A stretch of DNA of 64,000 nt. It comes from Osedax fenrisi (Eukaryota > Annelida > Polychaeta > Sabellida > Siboglinidae). The stretch lies in NCBI GenBank assembly GCA_964019155.1, contig OZ025240.1, positions 39,384,715 to 39,448,714 on the forward strand, read 5' to 3'. The position numbers and the translations under genes are program-made. Positions 21,118 to 33,860 of this stretch are shown here, in pieces. Below the pieces are notes generated by a model. That model made no database searches. It was not told the DNA's origin and was given only the letters and a program-made list of their open reading frames with translations. The stretch's first letter is position 1; each line of letters starts with the position of its first letter.

Positions 21118-24100
21118 AATCCCGTAACTCATGCATCGTAGGGGGAATCATATCGAGTACAACAACAACAAATCTTCTCCAGCCGTTTCTATCCTTAACC
21201 TTCTTCACAAGTTCGCCCACCGTCTTATCAGTCCACTGTATTATATTAACCATCCAGTCTTTCTTTGGTCTGCCTCTAACCCTTGTATCTTCAACCCTAC
21301 CTTGCATACTAGTTTTACTCAAACTATCATGTCGGCATAAGTGTCCATAGTATGACAGTTTACTTCTTTTTATAGTAGTTAGCAGTAGTTCATATTTACC
21401 TACCAATATTGTAATGGTTTCTTTGACATATGCATTAGTTTTCATCTGGCGGTAGTTTAGTTCTAGTAATATTCTATGAGCTTTATTTTTAAATGCTGAT
21501 ATCTTCTTTTCCTTATTAAACATTAGCGTCCAAGTTTCACACCCGTAAAGTAGTATGGATAGAACTATAATCCTATAGGGATCTATAGAGGTTGAATTTG
21601 ATCTTGAAACTTATATTTTTATAGTCCATATGACATTCTTATCATTGCCGAAGTAGCAGTTGCTAATCTAATTCGCAATTCGTTATCTGATGATCCACCT
21701 GATTTTAAGGTCGCTCCTAGATATTTAAAAGTTTTTACATCTTCTAGTAACATTCCGTCCATGTAAATGTTTACATTCTTATCATAATTTTTTTGAATGT
21801 ACCATTGTTTTTCTCTTTTCTTGGCCTATTTCCATTCCGTGAGCTTTTGTAGATTCTATTAATCGGTTGGTTAGCTCTTGTAGTTCTCTATTGCTTCCTG
21901 ATATTAAATCGATATCATCAGCAACTCTATAGGTAACTCTGTACCTAACTCTATAACCTTATAAGGTTGTTAATATTTCTGCCGCCAATCGAAATCGTGA
22001 AGAGTATTTAGCATGATTTGTTCTAGCAATATGTTGAACAATACCGGCGAAAGTAAGCAGCCCTGTTTAACTCCAACAGTTGTATTAAAGAAGCTTCCAG
22101 TTATATTATTGATGAGAACTGTACTGCTTGAATTATCATATAATGATTTTATTATATCGATAATCTCTTGAGATATCCCAAAATTGTCCATGCTTTGCCA
22201 TAAACCCTTGTGCCATACTCAAATGCCTTTTTAAAATCAATAAAGTTGTGGTATACATATTTACGGGTTTCTATGTGCTTTTACATGAGTATTCTGCAAT
22301 TGAGTATTTATTCGATTGTACTTCGTGATCTTCGAAAACCTGACTGTTCTTCTGCTAGGATTGTTTCTGCTTGCGGGTTTAGTCGATTTAGAATTATTCG
22401 TAGGAGTATTTTGCTCGAATGTGATATCAGGCTTAGTAATTAGAACATTTTCGTGAGTCAGTTTTTTTTGGGATGGGTATAATAAGTGATTTAGTCCATT
22501 GGTCTGGCAACTTTTTTGTTTTCCATATTTTCTGACAGATTGTTGTAAATATTTTGATAATGCTTTCTTCTCCGTGTTTTAAAATATAACTTGGAATATT
22601 ATCAGGACTCGGCTATTTACCATTCGTAAGAGTTAAAATTGCATTACAGACTTCGTATTCAAGTATTGGAAGTGAATCTTCATTGCTATTTATCTTATTT
22701 TGTTTTAGTAGGTTGTTGTCTGGTCTAATTTTATAATTGTATAAATCTTTAAAATATTCAGTCCATGTCTTCAACAGTGCTGCATTTGCGAGAGGTTTGT
22801 TATTTTTGTCTAAGATTATCATTGTTTTTCGCCTTGTTGACTTTCTCAGTATTTTTAATGTTTGGTAAGCTTTTGTATTAGCTCTTCCTTTTGACATATC
22901 TTCATTTATGCTGGTACATCGAGATTGAATCCAGTTTTCTTTCGCGTTATTCATTAATTTACGAATTATGATATTTATCTGTTTATAATTTTCTTTCATT
23001 TCAGGATTTGATTTTGTTGCTTCTTTTAGTTTCCGTCTATCGTCACATAGATCCAGAATATCGTTGGTTATCCATGGTTGTTTCTTTTTTCTATATTTAC
23101 CGATTACTTTGTCATCTGTTAGCAGGATGGCATTTTCAATCATGCTGCAAGTTTCGGTAATTTCATTCTCATTTATTTTCACTCGTTAAAGCTCAAAACC
23201 AAGTTTTACTTTGTAATTAATATTAGTAATTACGTTTTCCAGTTTATATAGGTCAAATCTATTCGTAACTGTATTTCCTTATACATAATTTCAATTTGAG
23301 GTTGCATAATACTAAATCGTGGTCACTGCTAATAATAACTCCGGGATAACTCCGTACTTGTAGTAATTATACTTGACTAAAATCGCTGAGGAGTCAGTAG
23401 GTGTAGTCAATGTAGTCAATTTAGTTATGTGTTGATCCATTCGGAGCATGCTATGTGGTTCTTCTATAATTATTGTTATTGTAAATTGTATTCGCGAGAA
23501 CAAATTTATGTATTTAGCAAATTCCAATAATCTATCACCTCGATAGTTTGTTGAACCATGGCTAAAGCGACCAATAGAGTTAGGCCATGTAATATTTGCA
23601 TCTACTCCTGCTTTTGCATTTCAATCGCCAAGAATGACTAAAAAGTCCTTTTTATGTGTGTTTGATACAGTTTCTTCTATAAGTTCGTAAAATACTTCGA
23701 TTTCTTCATCGGAATATTCTAAAGTCGGTGCATATACCTATATTATGGTTATGTTCATTGGTTTGGCTGCTATTTGAACGGAAATAATTCGGCTGGAAAT
23801 CATATTATAGTCAAGTATGGAATTTATTAATTCTTTCCAGATTAAAAATCCTACTCCATGTCGTTTCAGTTTTTTTATGTCCACTATACAATAATTTGTG
23901 TCCATTATCTGTAGTTTCTTCGCCAGTTCCTAACCATCTTATCTCTGACAGTCCAATTACATCCAACCTGTAACGGTCAAGTTCTCTCGATAGTTCCTCT
24001 AACTTTTCACATCTACTTAGTGTTCTTACATTCCACGTTCCTATTGTCGTTATACTTGATGCTTGTTTTATATTATTTATTTTGGTTTTATTAGTTAAAT

Positions 24101-24345
24101 CTCCAGTAGCTAACTTTCCACTTCCAACCTGGGATAATACAATGGATAGCGCGTCGTTGTTAATATGGGACACGGCGGATCCGGCATGTTAGATTTGTTG
24201 TTGTTGTTCATCATGATTTTTTCTGTAGGCAGATAAGCCAGGTGGTGCCTGTCTCCTCTCCTGGCCCCATCTTGCGAGTGTAGCCCATTTGTTGAAATGG
24301 TTTACCAGGGTGTGGCGCTTGGAGCCAAAGCAAGAAAGTCAGATT
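21118..24345 (-). pseudogene. RTE-like non-LTR retrotransposon relic (endonuclease + RT)
   Basis: Reads leftward. 24345-24180 is a leader. 24173-23811 opens with IGTWNVRTLSRCEKLEELSR then IGLSEIRWLGTGEE, the RTE-type endonuclease start. 23182-22613 is the RT linker (PWITNDILDLCDDRRKLKEA, then AKENWIQSR). 22191-21970 holds GVKQGCLLSPVLFN; ADDIDLISGS follows near 21910, and the C-terminal tail GRPKKDWMVNIIQW lies at 21523-21116. Stops and shifts break it into at least five frames. It is inserted in the 19960-24747 TIR element. Confidence 0.85.
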
Positions 24346-24690
24346 AAGTGCAGTGGTATGCAAAATATGACCACTTAAAAGTGCAACAGCATATTAACAA
24401 TTTAATTCCAAAACACTTAATCCTACCCCCAAAATATAGAAATTGTATATATAATTTAAGAATGCTTTATTTTTTAATAATATAGTGTTATATTTTATAT
24501 CGATATATTTGTATATTCGTAAATTTTTTTTCATAAATTTAAAAACGTAATAAAAAAATCAATTTATTAGATATGTATTAGATATATCAGCAATATTTTG
24601 AATAATTAAAAAATAAAAAATACTTTTTAGATAATTTATATAATTGTGAATACTTTATTCATTAAACATTTTTTTGTAGGATTTATGGTT
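24346..24690. other. AT-rich remainder of the TIR element
   Basis: Non-coding sequence between the RTE relic and the right terminal phrases. Confidence 0.5.
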
Positions 24691-24748
24691 TCTGAGATAA
24701 CGAGAGTGTCCGTATATGGGTACTGTCCGTATTCGGTTACTTTCCCCT

Positions 24749-24749
<1 letters not shown>

Positions 24750-24796
<47 letters not shown>

Positions 24797-25089
24797 TGCA
24801 TATATGCACACATCATAATACACGAATTGTATTTTTTATTTCCATAAATAAATATACTATATAGTATGTCTTATATAAGACAACATTTAAAATATAATAC
24901 ATTCCCTATATCTTCATGGCTTTCGTACCATTTATTATACTTTTCCTAATACCTTTATAGAATATTATTATAATCAACCAAGTGAGATTATAATTGTGTT
25001 ATTGTTTTCATTTAAACTGTAATAATTATTGATTTATCATTTATGTACTGTAGTATACAGTAGTATACTGTATACTGTAGTATATTACA

Positions 25090-25143
<54 letters not shown>

Positions 25144-25420
25144 ATACTATATTACCTACTTAATTATTTTATTATTAAAATTGCTGAATAACTTTATGTT
25201 AGTTATTTACCTACATATTTTAAAATATAATCATTGAAATTAATCTACTCTCAATTAAATAGGTATTATAATTTTAATTTGATTAACACAAGTATTTAAC
25301 AATATAGCAACACTATTATATAATTTAAACTAGAATTTGTAACGTGACTTTAATATAGATAGCACATTAAAACTTTATCAATAATATGTAAAATTAATAT
25401 ATATATATATATATATATTT
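24750..25420. other. AT-rich sequence with TA and TACTGTAG repeats
   Basis: TA tracts at 24752-24791 and 25092-25134, the latter bracketed by TACTGTAG/CTACAGTA units that form a hairpin. No gene seen. Confidence 0.6.
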
Positions 25421-25530
25421 TTTTTTTGTTATTTTTATTTGGTGGAGTCCTTTCATCCCATCCAGGAACTTAGATGAAGTTTTCACTTCTAACCATATAT
25501 GGCTCTAATGTCCCTTCGAAGCCGCTCTCA
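25421..25530 (-). mobile_element. SINE 3' end fragment
   Basis: TTTGGTGGAGTCCTTTCATC, CATCCAGGAACTTAGATGA, ACCATATATGGCTC and CCCTTCGAAG match, in order, the 3' body of the SINE at 39197-39436 and the inverted copy at 54850-55045. The tRNA head is missing. Confidence 0.75.
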
Positions 25531-25539
25531 TGCTATATA

Positions 25540-25585
<46 letters not shown>

Positions 25586-25600
25586 TATATAGAGGTATAC
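25531..25600. repeat. TA microsatellite palindrome
   Basis: CTATATAGACATATAT... and ...ATATATGTCTATATAG flank a TA run, forming a perfect hairpin of about 65 bp. Confidence 0.8.
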
Positions 25601-25664
25601 ATTATCATATATTGGATATACTAGTTGTATTATATCAGTTTCAAGTTATTCGTTATTAGTTATT

Positions 25665-26560
25665 CAAGTTATGATGATGATGATGATGATGATGATGATA
25701 TTAAGTTTATTAGCACTAAAATAGGGTCATGTAAAAAAAATAAGGCCCTTTGCTCGTGCGGGAAGAAAATAATAATAAAATAATAGTAATACGATAATAA
25801 TTTAATAATAATATACATTCAATATACCACGGACAACAATACTAAATAATATAATGGACTATTATATACTACAGTATGCATTGCTATGGTGTAGTGTTAT
25901 ATACTACAGTCTGTAGTCTACAGACTGCATTGATATAGTATAGTGTTATATAATAATAAGATAATAATAATACAATAACAATTTAATAATGATATACATT
26001 TAATATAACACGGACACAAATAATAAGTTGGATGATTTAATGATTATGGGTAGAGAGAAAAGAAGAAGTAAGATTTATAAATTTGTTGTGGGATCTAATA
26101 GAACGAATGGTAGGAGGGGGGAATTCTATAGGGTTGGACCGGAATTTTTAAAAGCTCTAAAATTTAGGGAAGTTTTACTAGAGTTATGGGAGATAAGTAG
26201 AAGAGCATTTTGATAACGAAGAGAATATAGTACGTTTTTTAATTAGATCAGAGATATAGCTAGGGGTGAAATAATATATTGATTTATGGATTATAGATAG
26301 TATACGTAATTTACACCTGAGGGAGAAGGGTAGCCACATACGAGATGATTGATGAGATGTTGTAGTAGAGTGATCCAGTCGAGTTAAACAGTAAGTAGTA
26401 CGTATTGAGGAACGGACAATCCGATTAAGTGGAGCAGTACTTTAGCAGGAAGTAAATTCAGTAGGGAAAAACAGTAGTTAATTCGGGAAAGTGCATTAAT
26501 TAGAGTTTTATCAAAATAATTTAATTTAATTTTTAGTATTATTTATATATGTCACATACA
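25665..26560 (-). pseudogene. L2/CR1-like RT C-terminus and 3' end, relic
   Basis: Reading leftward: a decayed C-terminal protein segment (about 26470-26050) contains SLRCKLRILSIIHKSIYYFT, then PSYISDLIKKRTI, and FRAFKNSGPTL. This follows the L2/CR1 tail consensus (LHWLPV..R, then YK.LH...P.YL.DL, then R..LWN.LP). It is followed by a leader ending GACCCTATTTTAGTGCTAAT AAACTTAATA and a (CAT)n tail (25670-25699), the usual simple-repeat tail of this class. An internal 60-bp unit around 25860-25940 is duplicated. Confidence 0.65.
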
Positions 26561-26778
26561 ACTTGTTGGTGTAGATTTAATAATACAAATATAACATCTT
26601 AACAAATATAAAACTACTTAAGATACAACTACAATTATGTTATATGTCCAATACCTCCTATAACCTCCTAGGTTATAGGTTATAGATGGTTATAGTAGAT
26701 ATTGATATATCCCTATAACTTATAGGCTATAAGCATATGATTAAATTATATATTACAATACACACGCATATATATATA

Positions 26779-26836
<58 letters not shown>

Positions 26837-27595
26837 CAGAGATATTCACACATTTAATTATAATTAACCCAACAATAGGTTATCCTACATATAGGTATCC
26901 TACTATAGTATATTAATGTATAATCACTATTATTATATTGTTTACGTGGTTATTTGCTGAGACTGGTATACAACTACTATTCTCTATATAAAATGTAATG
27001 CATATATAATGTAAATTAATTTCACGATAACTATTATTGTTATTTTAGAATGAAATCAAAGCGATTACGCAATAGAGCTACACTAGACTATATATAGGCT
27101 ATAGGTTCACTCGGATGTTGCGTGACGTTGCGTGCGTAACTACTTCACAATTCACAATTCCTATCAATAATCGATAAGTTGTAAATGCAATAATCAGGTT
27201 ATACGCGAGTATGTATACCCAAGAGAATGCGTGTAGGTAGTATAGCAGATGATAATATAGTATATGTATATAGTACTAGTACCTACTATATACTAATAGC
27301 TACTAATATATGTATGTACTATATACACACACGCGCACTATATTGTGGATATTATTAGACTCTCTGTATTATTAAACTTTTCCACACGATAACATTAACT
27401 GAAATAACTGAATAGTATATAGTATATACTATATACTATCCATAAACATGTAATATACATTATATATCTATAATATATATATATTAATATAATTTACGAA
27501 CAAATTATACATATATGAAATGTTTAAATTATCATTGCCATAATAAATAAGTATATATATATATAACGATATGCCGACTAGCTATAGATATCCTA
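26561..27595. other. AT-rich sequence with long TA tract; short CG-containing patch
   Basis: TA tract at 26768-26831. 27110-27145 (ATGTTGCGTGACGTTGCGTGC) is unusually CG-rich for this DNA, but no exon or known site pattern could be assigned. No gene seen. Confidence 0.5.
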
Positions 27596-28030
27596 TATAA
27601 TATGTTTCAGCCTCGGGTAATGCCCTGACGGGCATTTATATCATTTCGGCAGCCAGGTGGAATCTGTTGTCATATGATTTAAGCAAAATCGATTTATCGC
27701 TGTGCCTATAATCTAAAAAACAATTACAACCCAATTAACTTTTTCGTTGTTTTTAAGTGTTATTATTTGTATTATATTGTTTTATTATTATGTCATCCTT
27801 CCTTTTATGTCATGTTATGTTATTTATGTCCTTGTTCCGGTGCACACCAGTGAGTGTACTATTTCACTGTATTGTTATTAGAAATAAAATATTACATCAT
27901 ATCATATATTATAAATATTCTAGGTACAGGTATTTTATATACAATAAAATACGGATGTGGAAAATAGGATACACCAAATTCGTAGTGAAATGTTATCTAG
28001 GTATTTTCATATTAAACTTTGTGATTTAGT
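27596..28030 (+). other. Possible non-LTR 3' end or unrecognised repeat
   Basis: 27610-27640 has an AATGCCC...GGGCATT hairpin. 27757-28029 is a 90-codon frame with a hydrophobic start and no known domain, ending over an AATAAA-like stretch. It looks like the 3' leader of an old retrotransposon more than a gene, but I do not recognise it. Confidence 0.25.
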
Positions 28031-28320
28031 GTCAGAATAATGTTTAAAAGAATATATATTTACTGCAGTATAACAAAATATAATCATATTTTATGTATAT
28101 TTTAAATAAATTAGTATACAATTAGAATATAGGTTATAACCTATATTTTACCTACATTTTATTATATGGGTAATAAAAAAGAAAGATGGGTAATACTAGT
28201 AGATGTATAACAGGACTAACACAATATAACATATCCTAATTGTATAATGTTACTTATATCATTTATAATTAAATAATTTGTTCGATATACATCTTACAAG
28301 ATATAGGTATATAAAGATAT

Positions 28321-28365
<45 letters not shown>

Positions 28366-28739
28366 TATTAGTATACCTATCTTATTATATTGAATTGGAC
28401 TGATGACTTACTTTGTTAGTTTGGCTGTCGTAATTTAAATTATTAGGGTGGCTAATTTAGCATTAAAAGAAGGAAATACTCGTTAGTAAGGACGTATACA
28501 TATACCTATTAGGGTTTATAAAGTATATAAGTGTTACTACACGCTTATTTAAATTTTGTAAAGAGTAAATCAAATTTTTCGATTTTTCATTATAGAATTT
28601 GTTTGTTAAAATATAATTGTTTACTTTTACATATATTTTTTTAATTAGGTAAATAATCTATACATTAATATGAAGTATGAATTTAACTAATTAATATATT
28701 TATATATATATGTGCTAATTGATATGTTAGTAATTTATT
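28031..28739. other. AT-rich sequence with TA tract
   Basis: TA tract at 28326-28362; nothing else recognised. Confidence 0.5.
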
Positions 28740-29226
28740 TCTATCGCTTCCGCCTTGACGTGGTAGAAAGGCTTGAGCGCATCAATGATTTCTTGATTTA
28801 TGGTAATGGGGATTAATAATATGTAGAAGCTTCAAACATGTTACAAAGATTAGGGATGAGATGACTGACTAAATGGAAGTAACCGACATTAGAAGTTGCG
28901 ACCAATGTTGGTATATCAGCAAAAATAATCCAATTATGACAATTACAACAAAAGTTCCAGGGTTAAAGCCCATGCATACAACACCACCACGCTTCCGACT
29001 GTAGATATGGATCAAAACGAACTCCAAAATGACGGTATATAAGGTATATCTCCAAACCCGAAAGGAAGGGATATACTCGACAACAAATACACGAGAGCTA
29101 ACAACACATTATTAAAATCCAGACAACTATTAAATATATCCGTTATGAACGTTAGAACAAACCGTTTAAAATCAAAAAAAGAAGAACTCGCAAATAACAT
29201 TAGAAGGAACAACATTAACATACTTT
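28740..29226 (+). pseudogene. RTE-like retrotransposon 5' end relic
   Basis: Plus-strand leader followed by a segment encoding ISVMNVRTNRLKSKKEELAN then NIRRNNINIL (29137-29222). This resembles the start of the AP-like endonuclease of RTE-type elements (N-R-T-L....K..EL......ILGI). It breaks off immediately after. Confidence 0.5.
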
Positions 29227-29319
29227 AAGATAGGTTTTAGTCCAATGTAGATTTGTCGTAGATCATAATTTAGTCATAGTTCATTATAATTAGTATATTT
29301 TAGTTAAAAAGTAGTAAAT

Positions 29320-29372
29320 ATATTTAGCTATAGGCTATAGGCTATAGGCTATAGGCTATAGCCTAGTACATT
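29320..29372 (+). repeat. GGCTATA tandem repeat
   Basis: Four to five head-to-tail copies of TAGGCTA with an inverted TATAGCC at the right edge. Confidence 0.8.
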
Positions 29373-30063
29373 TTTTAATTTGGAATACCAGTGATTTATT
29401 TTTTACAGATTGTTTCCTATTGGTTAGGAAACATTCGATCCATTTTAATATATTACCAGCTATACTTATATCTTTTAATTTTATATGCGAGACTTTATCA
29501 AACGTTTTTTTTGAAATCAAAATATATAATATCAATATATTTGTTATAATTTATGGCAGAGGTCCATTTATTTGGGCACGTCAATAATTGTAACTTTACT
29601 GACTTACCACTCATTAAACAAAATTGATATTTTGATAAAAGTGAGTTATTTAGTAGTTTTTCCCGTTTAGTTTTTCAGTAGAAATAATTGAATGTGTTTT
29701 GTAATTAATAGTTCAAATACTCTAAATATAATACTAGTTATAGAAATAGGTCTATAATTTTCTTTTAGTGATCACCTTTCTTAAAAATCGGTGTTATAAA
29801 ACTATATTTCCATTTTATAGGACATGGACCAATTTCAATAGATTTGTTAAATATATAGATAATGGTAATGATAAGTCATATGAGAATTTTTGTAGAATAT
29901 AAGATGGTATTTCATCTTGCGGAATTGTACATGAATTAGAAAGTATACATAAGCATTTTCTAACCATTTATCTAGTGAATTCACTATATTAATATAATAT
30001 CATTTATAGTATTTTCTGTTTTTAGTGTATGCTCTGGAATTATACCATTATCATTTGTAAATA

Positions 30064-30897
30064 GGGGATAGAAGGGAGTAGCGGACGAGAAGGTAGTAGT
30101 GGTAATTTACATTTACGCGAAAATGGTCATAGATACAAACAAAAGATATATACAAAATATTTAGACAATTACAATATCTACAACAATGAGTAATTTTTTT
30201 TGAAATATAATTAATCAATACATTAAATTAATTACATAATATTTTTTTTTCAAAATTCCATAAAAACCAGTTTTGGAAATGTACTGCATTAATTATAAAT
30301 ACATATTTTCTTATATATTAATAACATATAATTTGTTATCTATTAAGTTATGTTTATAGTATATGAAAATATTGTATTAGTAAAAAGATATAGGTATTCT
30401 AAAGTACCATATTCAAATGGGTATAGTGGACGAACTGAGAAGGATATATATATCCACTATAGTGGATGAAAATAAACCAATCAAAATCGAGTAATATAGG
30501 TCTAATTTTTTTCATTAATTTGTGTTCACAATTTTTAAAATCTAAATCTTAAATAAAATGCGTGCGTCGGCATGAATATTACAAAATATATTATTAAAAT
30601 AATAAAAACTGAAAAAATGAATCGAGTATATAGCGAGACACCTATTTAGTTATGTGTGTACTTCTAAAATCCACTACTCCCGTCTTGCGCTATTGTTTCG
30701 TTATTTTTTTAGTGTAACTAAACTGATATTAATACTAGAAATATATGAGTTAAAGTAAAAATTAAAATAGCTATAATATATAACGATACATATTCTATTA
30801 CATTTGAAAATATGAAATTATAACATCAACTATTCATCGATATATTACAATTCTACAAAGTCATACAAAATATCCTCCACCACTCCCTTCTATCCCC
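30064..30897. mobile_element. 834-bp TA-flanked TIR element (AGTAGTGGACG phrase), inserted in relic
   Basis: Left end GGGGATAGAAGGGAGTAGCG, right end reversed GGGGATAGAAGGGAGTGGTG, with TA at both borders (30062-30063 and 30898-30899). Removing it with one TA rejoins the interrupted retrotransposon frame exactly (...QYTSV|FTNDNG...), so the boundaries and the TA duplication are certain. Related phrases recur at 30418-30470 and 30668-30690. Homologous along its length to the split element at 33112 and 49845. Non-coding. Confidence 0.92.
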
Positions 30898-31489
30898 TAC
30901 TGATGTGTATTGATCATTCAATAGTACAGCGTTATCATAATCAAGTAACGCATATGAATTATCATCTTTAATTAATGGGGATATTCCATTGAGAGATGAA
31001 CATTTCGAATCAACATACTGAAAAAGAACAACGATTTATTATTAGAATTAATATCCTTGTACTCTCTCTGCAATACATACTTTTGAATATTATAATGTAT
31101 AAGTGATTGTGTGTCTCTCCATTTGTAATTATGAATAGTTGAAATTTTCCTATTTTTAAAATTTCTTAAACATTTTTATTGAAAATAGTTTATATATTTG
31201 GGGTATTTATGTGCATTGGTAGATAATTTTGACATTGGAACAGTTTTACTAAATATATCTAACATAGATGAGTAACATATATTTATATTTTCATCAATAT
31301 CCTTACCATATGATAATATATTTTCCCATTGTGTATTTTTTAATAATGAATACATTAAAATACAATTTGGTAGTATTGGATATACTGAATTTGTGGACAT
31401 GGATAAAATATTGAAAGAAAATGAAAAATTATCGCTAATATGTTTATTTATACCATATTTAGGTTCTTTAGAAATATTAGATAATTATC

Positions 31490-31591
31490 AGACTAAATAA
31501 TATACTTGACTTACTTTTTACAAACGATTCCCTTGTATTATAATACAAGGGAATCGTTGGTAAAAAGTAAGTCAAGTATATTATTTAGTCT
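31490..31591. repeat. 102-bp near-perfect palindrome
   Basis: Two 51-bp arms with no spacer and one mismatch, centre TATTA|TAATA at 31540/31541. Both arms carry the same retrotransposon coding segment (RLNNILDLLFTNDSLV), one in each orientation. The right arm is the native one. Confidence 0.95.
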
Positions 31592-31890
31592 ATAAATTTA
31601 TATATTTATAAATTAATTAAAATTTATATATTTTATAAAAAAGAATTTTCTGTGATGCATTCAATAAACTTATTATAACTCATTGGGTAGTTTGATAAAT
31701 GTATTAGAAAGTATTTTGGAAGATGACATGTTAACAATTCTGAATATAAGACGGTTGGAGTATTGTATAATGGATGATATGTGAATCTTAAAGGAAAATG
31801 GGAAGTATATATAAATATATATTTATATAATAATCTCTCATATGAGAGATAAATAAGAGTTAACTCTTTCTTTACAATAGTCAATTAACG

Positions 31891-33109
31891 ACACATAAAG
31901 AAGTTGCTGATCGTAAAATATTATCACTTTAATTTATAATAGATTACAAACGAATATTATAACACGTGTGTTAGGGTGGCTCGTCAGTCATTAAATATGT
32001 TGCTTCAGTAAAAACTATAAACATATAATATGTATAAACAGTAGTGTAACAACTAAAAAATTTTTTATACTCAATTGAGTTGTCAATTTGATGTTTAATA
32101 ACATTTTATAGGAAAAATACTTGTTTATAATTATATTTACTGCGCATGCGTAGCATTTATTTATCTTTAGTTTTACCTTGACAACCAATTAATTTATATC
32201 GTCTTCTAATTTAATTATATATTTAATAAGCATTTAAGAGACTTAAGTATATTTAAATCAAAATATGGATCTAACAAACTCAGATTTTAAATTTTGTATA
32301 GTTAAAAATATTTTAATTTTTTTTAAATTAGAAAAAAATATAATATAAAAAAATTGTATTGCGATCATCTCAATGATAATTAAAATTATATTATGGTAAA
32401 AAAAAAAAAAATTAACTAGTTCCTAAACATTTTTTATTCATCTTTCCTTGAAAATATTTATTTTTTCTATAGAAATCATTAAAATTCAAATTATTCATAG
32501 AAAAATATTTAAACAATTTTTTTTTTATAATCATATATAGTAAATATATATTATACATTTATTAATAATATATACTTGATCTGAATTTTATTTTTGATTA
32601 AAAATAAAAAATAAAAAATATTCAATAAATAATAAACATAAAAAGTTCAATCCTAGAAATGATAAAATTATAAAGAAATTATTATTTAAACATTTTTTTT
32701 CTTCTGCTATTCTATTAATAATATTTAATTCTAGTATATATATCGTATAACAAGATTCATTAATAGGAAGTATATTAAAAAATGTATTGAATTAATTTTG
32801 TATCTACTCCATTATAATATTTCCTATTAATCCTATGTTAAAATTGAAAGTCATATTGACTATTCATTATTTTACGAATTAAGTTATTTTTTTTGTATTG
32901 AATTATATTACATGTTTTCTAATATTATCTTACTGAAGCGATAAATTATCTGAACATTTTATATTTTTCAAGCCGCTCTAACAGGAGTTGGTGAATTGTA
33001 AAAATAAAATTAAATATATATGTACAAATATTGTTTAATATGATAGAATTGATAAAAACGTAGTTTTATATCTTATATTTTTAGTATATTGACAAAATAT
33101 AACTCTATA
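31891..33109. other. AT-rich sequence, no gene seen
   Basis: Very low complexity with A and T homopolymers. No protein similarity or repeat ends recognised. Confidence 0.5.
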
Positions 33110-33111
33110 TA

Positions 33112-33633
33112 GGGGAGGAACAGGGGTAGTGGCCGATGCAGGAGTAGTGGCCGTTTTAATTAACGCTGAAATGGTGCTAGATATGATAAAAAGTTCTATA
33201 TACATTATTTAGATAATCAAAATGTCTATAATATAGAGTAAATTTTTTTTATTAATAATTAATTAATTACTCTAATTTATTACATAATAATTTTTTGTAA
33301 AATTTTAACAAAAACATGATTTGGAAAAGCACTTTTTTTTATACAATGAATATTTATTAAATATTTATTTGTTGTTGCATATTTATAAAATATAATTGCT
33401 TATCTATCATAATATGTATTTATGCATTCATATACATGTAATGGTAGTCATTTATGATACATATACTAGACCATATGTAATCAATAGTAGTGGCCGAAAC
33501 AATTCGACAGTAGTGGCCGCCTTATATCCAATGAAAATTGAGTAATATAGAACTCATTTACATATTCAAATTCCACTTATTTTTTTTTAAAACAATTTTT
33601 ATGAAATTCTCTATAAAATTGCGTATGCACCAC
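33112..33633. mobile_element. Split TIR element, left half (AGTAGTGGCCG phrase)
   Basis: Starts TA|GGGGAGGAACAGGGGTAGTGG and carries the phrase AGTAGTGGCCG four times (33129-33163 and 33487-33521). It is homologous over its whole length to the left 507 bp of the intact element at 30064-30897, and stops at GCGTATGCACCAC (33621-33633). The remaining right-hand part of the same element lies at 49845-50188. Confidence 0.85.
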
Positions 33634-33639
33634 TTAATA

Positions 33640-33753
33640 TGATACATTATATATATCTGAATATGTGTAATCTATCAATGAAACATATATGTTACATATA
33701 TATATATATATATATATCTGAATATTTGTAATCTATCAATGACACATATATGT

Positions 33754-33798
<45 letters not shown>

Positions 33799-33860
33799 GA
33801 ATATTTGTAATATATAAATGAAACATATATGTTACATATATAATATATATTATATTATAT
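33640..33860 (+). repeat. Tandem repeat with TA-tract spacers (three units)
   Basis: Three units of TCTGAATAT(T/G)TGTAATCTAT...AAACATATATGTTAC, each followed by a TA tract of different length. Confidence 0.85.

Larger units (their letters stand above)
19960..24747. mobile_element. TA-flanked TIR element with ATACGGACA phrases, carrying inserts
   Basis: Left end GGGGAACGTAAACTAATACG, right end reversed GGGGAAAGTAACCGAATACG, each directly flanked by TA. The phrase GTGTCCGTATTCGG recurs at 20120-20158, 20999-21035 and 24704-24736. Inside are a fragment of a pogo-like transposase N-terminus (20853) and an RTE-like relic on the minus strand (21118-24345). The start of another copy closes the window at 63952. 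Likely pogo/mariner-type, given TA and the protein fragment. Confidence 0.75.
29373..31890 (-). pseudogene. L2/CR1-like retrotransposon relic, cut by a TIR element and a palindrome
   Basis: Reads leftward. 31884-31600 is an endonuclease remnant, and RLNNILDLLFTNDSLV lies at 31591-31541. 31400-31176 is the endonuclease-RT linker (NTQWENILSYGKDIDENINI, then KYPKYIN). 31080-30900 reads GISPLIKDDNSYALLDYDNA then VLLNDQYTSV, and after the inserted TIR element FTNDNGIIPEHTLK (30061 down). Below 29700 come LLNNSLL, YFDFKKTFDKVSH and WIECFLTNRKQSV of the RT. Multiple shifts make it non-functional. Confidence 0.8.

Noticed and set aside
26028..26213. 61-codon plus-strand frame MDDLMIMGREKRRSK
   Set aside because: It is the antisense of the L2/CR1-like C-terminus, which reads on the minus strand.
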